A stretch of 12,561 bases of DNA from an uncultured Collinsella sp. (GCA_900549065.1 URNC01000049.1:1-12561); one strand, 5' to 3'; counted from the stretch's first letter, positions 1 to 7,073 are shown. The notes: generated from the letters alone by a model not told the origin. Translations and numbers: made by a program.

Positions 1-581
1 GTATCCCATACGTTGCGCAGGTCGGCAGCCTCAAGGCCCTGGAGCTCAGCGACAACGAGATTATAGCCGTCGAGCTCGACGGCGCCCTCGATGGCGCTGG
101 AAATGGCGTCGGAGGAGCCACCGGTCAGAGCCTTCTTGAGCTTATTGGACGTCTCGCGCAGCTCGGCCTGCAGGTTCTCCACGCGGGCGGGAACCTCGTC
201 TACGCGGCACTTGAGCGCAGCGGCGGCGGCGTCGACGAGCGCCAGGCGGTCGGCCATATAGTCGAGAGCACCCTTAGAGGTCACGGCCTCGATACGACGG
301 ACATTCGAGCCCGTAGAGGACTCGGAAATGATCTTGAACAGGCCAATCTCAGCAGTGTTGGCAGCGTGCGTGCCACCGCAGAGCTCGCGGGAGAACGGCT
401 GGTCCTCGGCGCCCACGGAGACGACGCGGACGACATCGCCGTACTTCTCGCCAAACAGAGCGACAGCGCCGGCAGCCTTAGCCTCGTCGATGCCCATGAC
501 ACGGGTCACGACCGGCTTGGAAGCGAAGATCTGCTGGTTGACCAGGTCCTCGACAGCCTTGAGCTGCTCGGAGGACAGGGC
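1..581 (-). pseudogene. alaS: alaS 3' part, out of frame with the 5' part and cut by the window edge
   Basis: This is the continuation of alaS after the deletion junction, in a different frame. It reads ALSSEQLKAVEDLVNQQ from 581, then an ALFGEKYGD segment, then CGGTH at 380-366, which is the CxxxH half of the editing-site zinc motif, then GLFKIISES and NVRRIEAVT, then a linker and the beginning of the C-Ala region running off the window at base 1. No stop or further damage is seen in this frame. No credible start codon with a ribosome site precedes it, so it would not be translated alone. Upstream, about 40 residues present in other AlaS proteins, including HxxxH, are missing. The clean coding quality of both halves points to a very recent deletion or a sequence/assembly error rather than old decay. 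From synteny in other actinobacteria, ruvX would be expected next, beyond the window. Confidence 0.85.
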
Positions 582-2280
582 GACGCAGGAAGCCACGGCG
601 CTCGGCGTCGAGCGCGGCGGTCACGGTAGCACCGACGGCCAGCGTGCCCTCGGCAACGTGGGCGACGTGAGCATACAGGCCGTTGTGGTTCTTGGTATCG
701 GAAACGGTCAGCGAAACGCCCTCGGCGGAAAGCTCGCCGGCATCGCCCTGCTGGCCACCCATCTCGGCGTAGAACGGGGTGCGGTCGAGCACGACCTCGA
801 CGTCCTCGCCGGCGGCAGCGGACTCGACGGACTCGCCGTTGCGAACGATGGCGACAACCTTGGCACCCTCGATCGCATCGTTGTCATAGCCGTCGAACTC
901 GGTCGCGACGACCTTGTCGGAAAGCTCGACCCACACGTCGTTGAAGCTGCCCCAGGCATCGCCCTTGGCGTTGGCACGAGCGCGGGCCTTCTGGTCCTCC
1001 ATGCAGGCGGTGAAGCCGTCCATGTCGACGTCGTGGCCAGCAGCGCCGGCGATCTCGACAGTCAGGTCAATAGGGAAACCAAAGGTGTCGTGCAGCTTAA
1101 AGGCAACGTCGCCCGGAAGGACGGCGCCGTCGGCGAGCGCGGCCAGGGCCTCGTCCAGGTAGACGCGACCGTTGTCGAGCGTCGTGGAGAAGCGCTCCTC
1201 CTCGGAGGCGACGATACCCTTGACGAGCGCGACGTTCTTGAGCAGCTCAGGATAGGCCTCGCCCATCTGAGCGTTGACCTCGTCGATAAACTTGGTCAGG
1301 AAGGCGCCCTCGATGCCCAGCAGGCGACCGTGAAACACGGCGCGGCGGAGCAGGCGGCGAAGGACGTACTCGCGACCCTCGTTACCGGGCAGGATGCCGT
1401 CAGAGATCATGAAGTCGACGGCACGGGAGTGGTCGGCGATGATGCGAAGAGAACGGCTGGCGCCGGAGTAATCGTCGGCGTCATAGGTCTTGCCGCTGAT
1501 CTCCTCGCCCAGCTTGATGAGGTGCTGCATCAGATCGCCGTCGTAATTGGCGGTCTTGTGCTGCATGATAGCAGCCATGCGCTCCAGGCCCATGCCCGTA
1601 TCGAGGTTGCGGTGCGGCAGCTCCGGCATGGAGCCGTCCTCCTGACGGTCGTACTGGGTAAACACGAGGTTCCAGAACTCAAGGAAGCGGTCGCAGTCGC
1701 AGCCGGGCTTGCAGTCGGGGCTGCCGCAGCCGACCTCCTCGCCCATATCAAAGTAGATCTCGGAGCACGGACCGCAGGGGCCGGTGGGGCCAGCGGCCCA
1801 GAAGTTGTCGTCCTCGCCCAGGCGGGAGATGTGGTCCTCGGCAACGCCCAGAGAACGCCACACGTCGTGGGTCTCGTCGTCCTCGGTAAAGACGGTAAAG
1901 TACAGGCGGTCGAGCGGCAGCTTGAACTCCTTGGTGATGAGCTCAAAGGCCCAGGCGCAAGCCTGCTCCTTGGAAACGCCGCCAAAAGAGAAATCGCCGA
2001 GCATCTCGAAGAACGACAGGTGACGGCCGTCCTCGCCGATGCAATCGATGTCGTTGGTGCGGACGCACTTCTGGCAGGAGATAGCGCCGATCTCCTTCAT
2101 GGTCTTCTTGCCCTGGTAGTACTCCTTAAACTGGTTCATGCCAGCGTTGGCAAGCAGCAGCGAAGGATCGTCGGGGACGAGGGACGAAGAAGGATAGAGC
2201 TTAAGACCGCGCTCCTCAAAGAAGTTGAGGAACTTAGAGCGAATCTCGGCCGTAGTCATTGACGGGTAGTCAGCACTCAT
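478..2280 (-). CDS. alaS: Alanyl-tRNA synthetase, 5' part, truncated by an internal deletion and frameshift
   Basis: Charges tRNA-Ala with alanine in the cytoplasm. The reading frame gives 600 residues, but only about the first 567 resemble AlaS; the last 33 are out-of-frame. Class II catalytic motifs are present: motif 1 around residues 39-57, motif 2 with FFEMLGDFSFG at 90-100, motif 3 with GMGLERM at 229-235. An actinobacterial-type Cys cluster (C185, C190, C194, C196) probably binds zinc. The editing domain begins with TPFYAEMGGQQGD (501-513). Homology stops after GFLRR (563-567), exactly where the HxxxH editing motif should follow, and the frame runs to a stop at 478. The start at 2280 (MSADYP) has GAGGAG 9 nt upstream; M8 is a possible alternative. 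Full-length AlaS is about 870-880 residues. The truncated product would keep aminoacylation (known for N-terminal E. coli fragments) but lose editing. Identity is certain; whether the break is real is not. Confidence 0.93.
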   Translation of the reverse strand: MSADYPSMTTAEIRSKFLNFFEERGLKLYPSSSLVPDDPSLLLANAGMNQFKEYYQGKKTMKEIGAISCQKCVRTNDIDCIGEDGRHLSFFEMLGDFSFGGVSKEQACAWAFELITKEFKLPLDRLYFTVFTEDDETHDVWRSLGVAEDHISRLGEDDNFWAAGPTGPCGPCSEIYFDMGEEVGCGSPDCKPGCDCDRFLEFWNLVFTQYDRQEDGSMPELPHRNLDTGMGLERMAAIMQHKTANYDGDLMQHLIKLGEEISGKTYDADDYSGASRSLRIIADHSRAVDFMISDGILPGNEGREYVLRRLLRRAVFHGRLLGIEGAFLTKFIDEVNAQMGEAYPELLKNVALVKGIVASEEERFSTTLDNGRVYLDEALAALADGAVLPGDVAFKLHDTFGFPIDLTVEIAGAAGHDVDMDGFTACMEDQKARARANAKGDAWGSFNDVWVELSDKVVATEFDGYDNDAIEGAKVVAIVRNGESVESAAAGEDVEVVLDRTPFYAEMGGQQGDAGELSAEGVSLTVSDTKNHNGLYAHVAHVAEGTLAVGATVTAALDAERRGFLRRPVLRAAQGCRGPGQPADLRFQAGRDPCHGHRRG

Positions 2281-2326
2281 AGAGGGAATCTCCTCGGTTT
2301 CACATCGAAACAGTTCAAACGTAACG

Positions 2327-2354
2327 ATATTACCATCCCGCCGCGCAAGTGCAA
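2327..2354 (-). promoter_or_regulatory. Candidate alaS promoter with extended -10
   Basis: On the minus strand TTGCAC (2354-2349) is followed after 16 nt by TAATAT (2332-2327), which carries an upstream TG as TGGTAATAT, an extended -10. The start codon lies about 45 nt downstream, leaving a leader of about 40 nt, too short for a T-box. The -35 matches consensus poorly (3 of 6) and overlaps the U-tract of the preceding terminator. Seen by eye only. Confidence 0.35.
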
Positions 2355-2381
2355 AAAAGAGGGCCGGCACAATGCCGGCCC
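2353..2381 (-). terminator. Intrinsic terminator after the AI-2E family gene
   Basis: A perfect 9-bp GC-rich stem, GGGCCGGCA (2361-2369) against TGCCGGCCC (2373-2381), has a 3-nt loop. On the minus strand it is followed by TC and six T residues (2358-2353). It lies about 50 nt after the stop of the AI-2E family gene and separates the sigma-factor operon from alaS. Confidence 0.9.
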
Positions 2382-2432
2382 TTCAGCGAAATTGCATGTT
2401 AGCGCGTATGAATGTTAACCCGAATTGCCCCA

Positions 2433-3842
2433 CTAGTTGTCGTCATCATCCATGGAGCCGTCGACGCCGGTTTTGGTATCGTCGTCCGAGTTGGAGTCAT
2501 CGTCCTTGGCAAAGGGGTTCTTGAAGAAGCCCGTGGCATCGGGCTGCAGGCCCGAGAGCTTGATCCAGGGATTATCGAGCTCGGGCTTGGGCATGGCCTT
2601 GGCCTCGGGCGCAGTCTCGTTGCCGATGAGCTCGGACTCGTAGATGAAGGTGTCGTCGCCGAGCGCGTCGTAGGCGGCGACCGGGTTGCCATCGGCATCG
2701 CGGTACGGCGTGCCCTTAAACACGGCGCCGTCATAGGCCACAAGCTGTCGGCCGGTCTCATTCTCGAAGTAGTACACGAAGATACCCTTGAGGGCCGCAC
2801 AAAGCGGGATGGCAATAATCATGCCGATGGGGCCCATGAGTGCCGAGCCAATAACGAGCGCCGTGAGGCTCATGATGGGATGCACCTGCACCGAGCTCTG
2901 CATGACCTTAGGCGAAATCACGTTATCGGTGACGTTTTGCGCGACCATCGTCACGATGAGCGTCCATAACGCCAACATAGGGCTGAACATGAAACCGAGC
3001 ACTGTGGCGATTGCTGCGCTCACCCAGGGACCGACGACCGGAACCAAATGCATGATGCCGGTAAAGATAGCCATGAGCGCCGCATACGGATGGCCGATGA
3101 TCATAAAACCGATAAAGGCGAGGAAACCACCGCAGATGGACGTCACGACCATACCGCGCATGTAGCCGCCGACAGAGCGAGAAAGGATGGCGACCATAAA
3201 GCGGTACGAGGTCTCCTTCTCCTGACCGATGATGGTGCAAATCTCGTGGTGCATGCGAGGGTAGTCGCAGGCCATCCAGTACGCAAGCACCAGACCAAGG
3301 AAGATCACGAACAACTGCGAGGCCGTATTGGTGATGAGCGGGAACACACCGCGGCCAAGCTCGGCAGCGATCTGAGACACATACTTCGATGCCACGGTGA
3401 CCAGCGACGAAAGATTATCGTCCAAATACTCCTTGAGCGGCGTGTTGTTAAGCGTCTTGGCATGCGAGATCATCTCGTTGAGGTCGCCACCCGCAACACG
3501 AAGCTGCTCGGGCAGGCGGCTCAGGACTTCCATGATCTGACCAAAGAGAATCGGCGACAAGATGCAAACGACACCGACGAGCACGGCAACAACAACAATA
3601 AGCGCGATAAGCGAACCGATGCCGCGATTCACGCCATGGTGCTCGAGCCAGTTGGTGATCGGGGACATCACAAAGGCAATGATGGAACCAACAGCGAGAA
3701 ACTCGATAACCGGCGCCAGGATGCCCATAAGGTTAAAGATGACAGCGGCGATGACAATGCAGCCGACAACAGCCCAAATGCGAAGCGTCAGAATGCGGGT
3801 GTCGCGCAGCACGCGATCGGTTTGTTGGGGGCGCTCACTCAT
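2433..3842 (-). CDS. AI-2E/PerM-family multi-pass membrane transporter
   Basis: A 469-residue integral membrane protein. Hydrophobic segments lie at about 20-46, 47-62, 74-100, 172-192, 230-250, 254-284, 288-302 and 325-358, with a large soluble loop at about 100-170 as is usual for this family. Family-typical sequence includes HLVPVVGP (265-272), NVISPKVM (307-314) and a C-terminal GPIGMIIAIPL helix. Family members are reported as exporters (autoinducer-2, Na+/H+ antiport); the substrate here cannot be told. The C-terminus is a hydrophilic tail of about 110 residues ending in an aspartate-rich run (about 446-469). Its ATG overlaps the sigma-factor stop as ATGA, so translation is probably coupled and it is the last gene of that operon. 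The same family sits directly upstream of alaS in Bacillus (yrrI), as here. Confidence 0.9.
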   Translation of the reverse strand: MSERPQQTDRVLRDTRILTLRIWAVVGCIVIAAVIFNLMGILAPVIEFLAVGSIIAFVMSPITNWLEHHGVNRGIGSLIALIVVVAVLVGVVCILSPILFGQIMEVLSRLPEQLRVAGGDLNEMISHAKTLNNTPLKEYLDDNLSSLVTVASKYVSQIAAELGRGVFPLITNTASQLFVIFLGLVLAYWMACDYPRMHHEICTIIGQEKETSYRFMVAILSRSVGGYMRGMVVTSICGGFLAFIGFMIIGHPYAALMAIFTGIMHLVPVVGPWVSAAIATVLGFMFSPMLALWTLIVTMVAQNVTDNVISPKVMQSSVQVHPIMSLTALVIGSALMGPIGMIIAIPLCAALKGIFVYYFENETGRQLVAYDGAVFKGTPYRDADGNPVAAYDALGDDTFIYESELIGNETAPEAKAMPKPELDNPWIKLSGLQPDATGFFKNPFAKDDDSNSDDDTKTGVDGSMDDDDN

Positions 3843-4630
3843 GAACGAATCATCACTCCGTCGGGGTCGATCTTGTCCTGAATCTTCTTAAGCGTGCGGC
3901 GCAGCAGGCGCGAAACCTGCACCTGAGAAATACCCAGCTTCTTGGCGATCTCGATCTGGGTCATGCCCTTTACAAAGCGCAGCTCGATAACCTCGCGCTC
4001 GCGCGGCGAGAAATCGCGGATGGCTTCCTCGATCACCAGGCGGTCATCGGTAAAGTCGAGCTCGTTGTCATCGTCGGCGTAACGGTCGAGAATCGACGGC
4101 GCATCGTCGGAATCGGACGCACCAGGAGCCTCGATGGGCACCGAGGTATAGGCCGAAGACGATTCCATAGCCTCGAGAACCTCATCGACAGTCACATCTA
4201 GATACTCAGCGATCTCCTCAACCTTGGGCGAACGCTGCAGCTCGTTGGTAAGTTTGTCAGTAGCCTGGTTGACCTTGGCAGAGAGCTCCTGCAGGCGACG
4301 CGGAACGCGCACACTCCAGCCCTTGTCGCGGAAATGGCGTTTGATCTCGCCCAGGATAGTGGGTGTTGCAAACGTCGTGAACTCGAGCCCGCGCTCGGGG
4401 TCAAAACGGTCGATAGCCTTGAGCAAACCCAGATAGCCGACCTGCATAAGGTCGTCGAGCGGCTCGCCGCGATTCTTAAATTTGTTGGCAAGAAACCTTA
4501 CCAGGTTCATATGGGACATGACGAGCTGCTCACGGGCGTCCGGATCACCGGTCTCCTTGTAACGACGAAATAGCTCGCGGGTTTTCTCCTTGTCCCAAGC
4601 GGTCTTGCCGCTCCGGGAACGTTCGGTCAT
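3839..4630 (-). CDS. SigB/SigF-type group 3 RNA polymerase sigma factor
   Basis: A 263-residue sigma-70 family protein with the architecture of stress and sporulation sigma factors SigB, SigF and SigG; region 1.1 is absent. Region 2 runs from about 14 to 105, with DLMQVGYLGLLKAIDRFDP (60-78) and the melting/-10 segment EFTTFATPTILGEIKRHFRDK (83-103). Region 3 spans about 108-170, then an acidic linker (about 172-196), then region 4 with a helix-turn-helix in MTQIEIAKKLGISQVQVSR (223-241). The start at 4630 lies one base after the stop of the RsbW-like gene (TAAtATG), so the two are probably co-translated, the common arrangement of an anti-sigma with its sigma. The symbol is left blank because SigB and SigF cannot be separated by eye. 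It probably directs stress genes, perhaps including its own operon. Confidence 0.93.
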   Translation of the reverse strand: MTERSRSGKTAWDKEKTRELFRRYKETGDPDAREQLVMSHMNLVRFLANKFKNRGEPLDDLMQVGYLGLLKAIDRFDPERGLEFTTFATPTILGEIKRHFRDKGWSVRVPRRLQELSAKVNQATDKLTNELQRSPKVEEIAEYLDVTVDEVLEAMESSSAYTSVPIEAPGASDSDDAPSILDRYADDDNELDFTDDRLVIEEAIRDFSPREREVIELRFVKGMTQIEIAKKLGISQVQVSRLLRRTLKKIQDKIDPDGVMIRS

Positions 4631-4631
4631 A

Positions 4632-5009
4632 TTAGATATCCGCCTTGAGGTCGAGGGAAAGCGTCAGGGGCGCCGCAGTCTTTTCGTAGGAATCGCACAC
4701 GCTCGCGAGGATGAGTTCGGCATATACCGCTGCCTGGTCATCCTCATCGACAGTCGCCTGATCGCCAAAGGTAAAGGTCATGCCCACGTGCGATTCGTCG
4801 ACATCGAATTTGATCGAGATATCGTCGGAATCAACAGCCGTGCAGCCAAAGATGAAGGCTTCCTCGGCAGCCATACGGATGTCCTCGATGCGATCGACAG
4901 ACATAGAGCACAGGGCACCAACGTTGGCTGCCGTCATGCGCACAAGGCGAGCGAGACGCGGGTCACCGGCAACGGTCAGCGTGATGGGGCAGGTTGCTTC
5001 GCTACTCAT
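4632..5009 (-). CDS. Small RsbW/SpoIIAB-like protein, probable anti-sigma factor with degenerate ATP site
   Basis: A 125-residue soluble protein whose position just upstream of a SigB-type sigma gene and whose alpha/beta pattern fit the HATPase_c_2 serine-kinase/anti-sigma family. The segment IEDIRMAAEEAFIFGC (41-56) aligns with the N-box helix of RsbW, where one expects a pattern like EAxxNA. The glutamate is kept (E50) but the Mg-ATP-binding asparagine is replaced by F/G, and the DxGxG G1 motif later on is not recognisable. It may therefore bind the sigma factor without acting as a kinase. The start at 5009 has GAGGAG about 7 nt upstream and overlaps the end of the DUF948 gene by 8 bp. No anti-anti-sigma (STAS) or RsbU phosphatase gene is in the window. 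Length is slightly below that of RsbW (about 160). Confidence 0.7.
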   Translation of the reverse strand: MSSEATCPITLTVAGDPRLARLVRMTAANVGALCSMSVDRIEDIRMAAEEAFIFGCTAVDSDDISIKFDVDESHVGMTFTFGDQATVDEDDQAAVYAELILASVCDSYEKTAAPLTLSLDLKADI

Positions 5010-5589
5010 CGCAGGACTCCTCAGAGGTCTCGGAGGGTGTATAGGTGTAATACTGAGCCGGCTTGGCTACAGACTTCTGGCCATCATCGTCGCCCGCGGC
5101 GGCCTCGTCCTCGCCAATCAAGACGCGCTCGGTCGGCTGCTCGGCTTCTTCGGCGGCAGCGGAAAGCTTGCGCTCGGCTTCAGCTGCAGGAGCCTTCACC
5201 TTATTGAAGAGCTTCTGCACGGCGCCAGCTGCAGAGTCGGTCACGCTCGACACGGCGTTACTTGCCTCGGCCACGCTACCCGTGACCTCGGAAATGTCGC
5301 GAACCACGGCTTCGACCTCAACGAGGTTGGACGTCAGAGCGTCAACGGCAGTCTTACTCGACTTGAGCAGCGGCTCCACCTGGGCAAGTGCCGGCGTAAG
5401 CTCGTCTACGGCGCCATCGAGCTTTGCCACCACGGGCTGTGCCTCGGCGAGTGTGTTGTTGAGGTCGCTCACCGTCTTGTCGAGCGAGTCGACGACGGTG
5501 CGGGTCTTGCGCAGCGTGAGCGCGAGCTCGATAACAGCCCACACTCCGGCAACGGCAAGTAGCAGCAGGGCGATTTGAATGGGACTCAT
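5002..5589 (-). CDS. DUF948-like membrane-anchored coiled-coil protein
   Basis: A 195-residue protein with one N-terminal transmembrane helix (about 4-25), then a long amphipathic coiled-coil region with regular hydrophobic heptads (about 30-125, e.g. TVVDSLDKTVSDLNNTLAEA), then an Ala/Glu-rich tail (about 130-195). This is the layout of DUF948 proteins; the family includes the Bacillus general-stress protein YtxG. The biochemical role is unknown. The start at 5589 has GGGAGG 5 nt upstream. It overlaps the RsbW-like gene by 8 bp and heads the sigma-factor operon. From memory, DUF948 genes also lie close upstream of alaS in Streptomyces and relatives, so its presence between rarA and alaS fits an ancestral actinobacterial order. 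A coiled-coil membrane protein encoded with an anti-sigma could sense envelope stress, but that is inference. Confidence 0.8.
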   Translation of the reverse strand: MSPIQIALLLLAVAGVWAVIELALTLRKTRTVVDSLDKTVSDLNNTLAEAQPVVAKLDGAVDELTPALAQVEPLLKSSKTAVDALTSNLVEVEAVVRDISEVTGSVAEASNAVSSVTDSAAGAVQKLFNKVKAPAAEAERKLSAAAEEAEQPTERVLIGEDEAAAGDDDGQKSVAKPAQYYTYTPSETSEESCDE

Positions 5590-5630
5590 ACAAGCCTCCC
5601 AAAGGAATCGAAATACAGACGTTGTTCATG

Positions 5631-5636
5631 GTACCC
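5631..5636 (-). promoter_or_regulatory. Possible SigB-type -10 box ahead of the sigma operon
   Basis: The minus strand carries GGGTAC (5636-5631), one mismatch from the SigB -10 consensus GGGTAT and identical to a variant used by actinobacterial SigF. It lies about 42 nt before the DUF948 start, a suitable distance. The -35 region at the expected spacing (GGTAAC or GTAACT) is a poor match to GTTTAA, so the call is weak. Confidence 0.22.
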
Positions 5637-5684
5637 CAAAGAAGGGGAAAGTTACCCAAAGGGAATGCGGGAGGCGCCAATGAC

Positions 5685-7034
5685 CTACTTGGGAGCGTTG
5701 CCGCTACGGTCGCGCTCGCTTTGCTCCACACGCCACTCTTCCCAACCGCGACCGGCAGGCTGCCAGAATGCGCCGCGCTCCAGCCCCTCGGGCAAATAGC
5801 GCTGATCGACCCAGCCTTCGGGATAATCATGCGGATACTTATACACACCGTATTCGTCGCTGCCTGGGCGATGACGGTCGCGCAGATAACTCGGCACCTC
5901 GCGCAGCCCACTTGAATGGATATCTGCCAGCGCCGCATCGATCGAAGCCTCGCACGCGTTGGATTTAGGCGCCAAACACACATAGAGCGCAGCCTGAGCC
6001 AGGTTAATGCGGCATTCGGGATAGCCAATGACCTCGGCAGACTTAAACGCGGCATGTGCCACCAAGAGCGCCTGCGGATCGGCGTTGCCGACGTCCTCGG
6101 AAGCATGAATCATAATACGGCGCGCAATAAACTTGGGATCCTCTCCCGCATCGATCATGCGTGCAAGCCAATAGATCGTGGCATCGGGGTCGCTGCCGCG
6201 CATAGACTTAATAAACGCACTGATGATGTCGTAGTGCATGTCGCCGTTTTTGTCATACGAAAAACCACGACGAGGGTTGGCAATCTTAACGTCATCCACG
6301 GTGATGGGATAGCGCTCCCCCGCCGCCGGCGCTGGCGTTCCCTCGGTATCGGGACGCGTGACGGCAATCTCGCTCGCAAGCTCAAGCGTCGTGAGTGCCG
6401 AGCGAGCGTCGCCCGCGGCCAGCGTGCAGATGGACTTGACCGTATCCTCATCGGCCGAGAACTTGCCGTTCAGACCCTGCGGTGCCTCGAGTGCACGCTC
6501 AATCAGCGTGGCGATATCCTCGTCCTTCAGGTGCTCAAGCTCTACCACGCGACCGCGCGAGAGCAACGCCGAGTTGACCTCGAAGTACGGATTCTCCGTC
6601 GTGGCGCCAATCATAATGACGGTACGGTTTTCAACCGCATGCAAAAGCGCATCCTGCTGCGACTTCGAAAAACGGTGAATCTCGTCGATGAACAAGATGG
6701 TACGGCGGTCATACGTATTCAGGCGCGTCTTTGCCTCGTCAATCACGCGACGCAAGTCCTTCACGGTACCCGTCACGGCGCTGACCTCGACAAACTCGCT
6801 CTTGGTATGGTTGGCGATGATATGCGCCAGCGTCGTCTTGCCCGTACCGGCCGGCCCATACAGAATCACGCTCGATAGCACATCATGCTCGATGGCCGCA
6901 CGCAACCACGATCCCTTACCGACGGCCTTTTGCTGGCCCACGTACTCGTCGAGCGAATTGGGGCGCATGCGCACCGCGAGCGGCGCATTTTTAAAGGAAC
7001 GCTCGCGCGTCGAGGCAGAAAAAAGGTCGTCCAT
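5685..7034 (-). CDS. rarA: Replication-associated recombination protein A, AAA+ ATPase
   Basis: RarA (MgsA, WRNIP1 family) acts at stalled replication forks and gaps, interacting with SSB and the replisome. The 449-residue protein has a clamp-loader-like AAA+ core: Walker A GPAGTGKT (60-67), Walker B LFIDEIHRF (114-122), sensor 1 GATTENP (143-149), the SRG arginine-finger region (159-161) and sensor 2 GDARSAL (208-214). The C-terminal tetramerisation part shows HYDIISAFIKSMRGSDPDA, IHASEDVGNADPQAL and a final YKYPHDYPEGWVDQRYLPEG-type segment. Length is normal. The start is ambiguous among 7034, 7040, 7049 and a TTG at 7052; 7034 (MDDLFS) is chosen because GGGA lies about 5 nt before it and the others have no ribosome site. 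A LexA-type box and a -10 element lie just upstream, so it is probably DNA-damage inducible. In mycobacteria rarA likewise lies a few genes from alaS. Confidence 0.95.
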   Translation of the reverse strand: MDDLFSASTRERSFKNAPLAVRMRPNSLDEYVGQQKAVGKGSWLRAAIEHDVLSSVILYGPAGTGKTTLAHIIANHTKSEFVEVSAVTGTVKDLRRVIDEAKTRLNTYDRRTILFIDEIHRFSKSQQDALLHAVENRTVIMIGATTENPYFEVNSALLSRGRVVELEHLKDEDIATLIERALEAPQGLNGKFSADEDTVKSICTLAAGDARSALTTLELASEIAVTRPDTEGTPAPAAGERYPITVDDVKIANPRRGFSYDKNGDMHYDIISAFIKSMRGSDPDATIYWLARMIDAGEDPKFIARRIMIHASEDVGNADPQALLVAHAAFKSAEVIGYPECRINLAQAALYVCLAPKSNACEASIDAALADIHSSGLREVPSYLRDRHRPGSDEYGVYKYPHDYPEGWVDQRYLPEGLERGAFWQPAGRGWEEWRVEQSERDRSGNAPK

Positions 7035-7073
7035 AGCCATCCCGTGCATCAATCAAAAACGTTTTCCACTAAC

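Noticed and set aside
478..597. Programmed ribosomal frameshift in alaS
   Set aside because: There is no slippery heptamer, and about 40 residues with essential editing histidines are missing, which a frameshift cannot restore.
328..2262. A 644-codon open frame on the plus strand
   Set aside because: It is antisense to alaS and has no recognisable domain; its low-complexity Val/Leu/Gly/Ala content is what the complement of a GC-rich codon-biased gene gives.
2281..2352. T-box or other riboswitch before alaS
   Set aside because: Only about 70 bp are available between the terminator and the start codon, and no T-box sequence or antiterminator is seen.
3048..3881. Plus-strand open frame of 277 codons opposite the AI-2E family gene
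   Set aside because: Composition rich in His, Asp, Arg and Lys is typical of a shadow frame; no ribosome site and no family resemblance.
5590..5632. A possible leader peptide (MNNVCISIPLGG...) starting just upstream of the DUF948 gene
   Set aside because: It runs out of frame into the DUF948 gene, has no good ribosome site, and its start overlaps the candidate promoter region.
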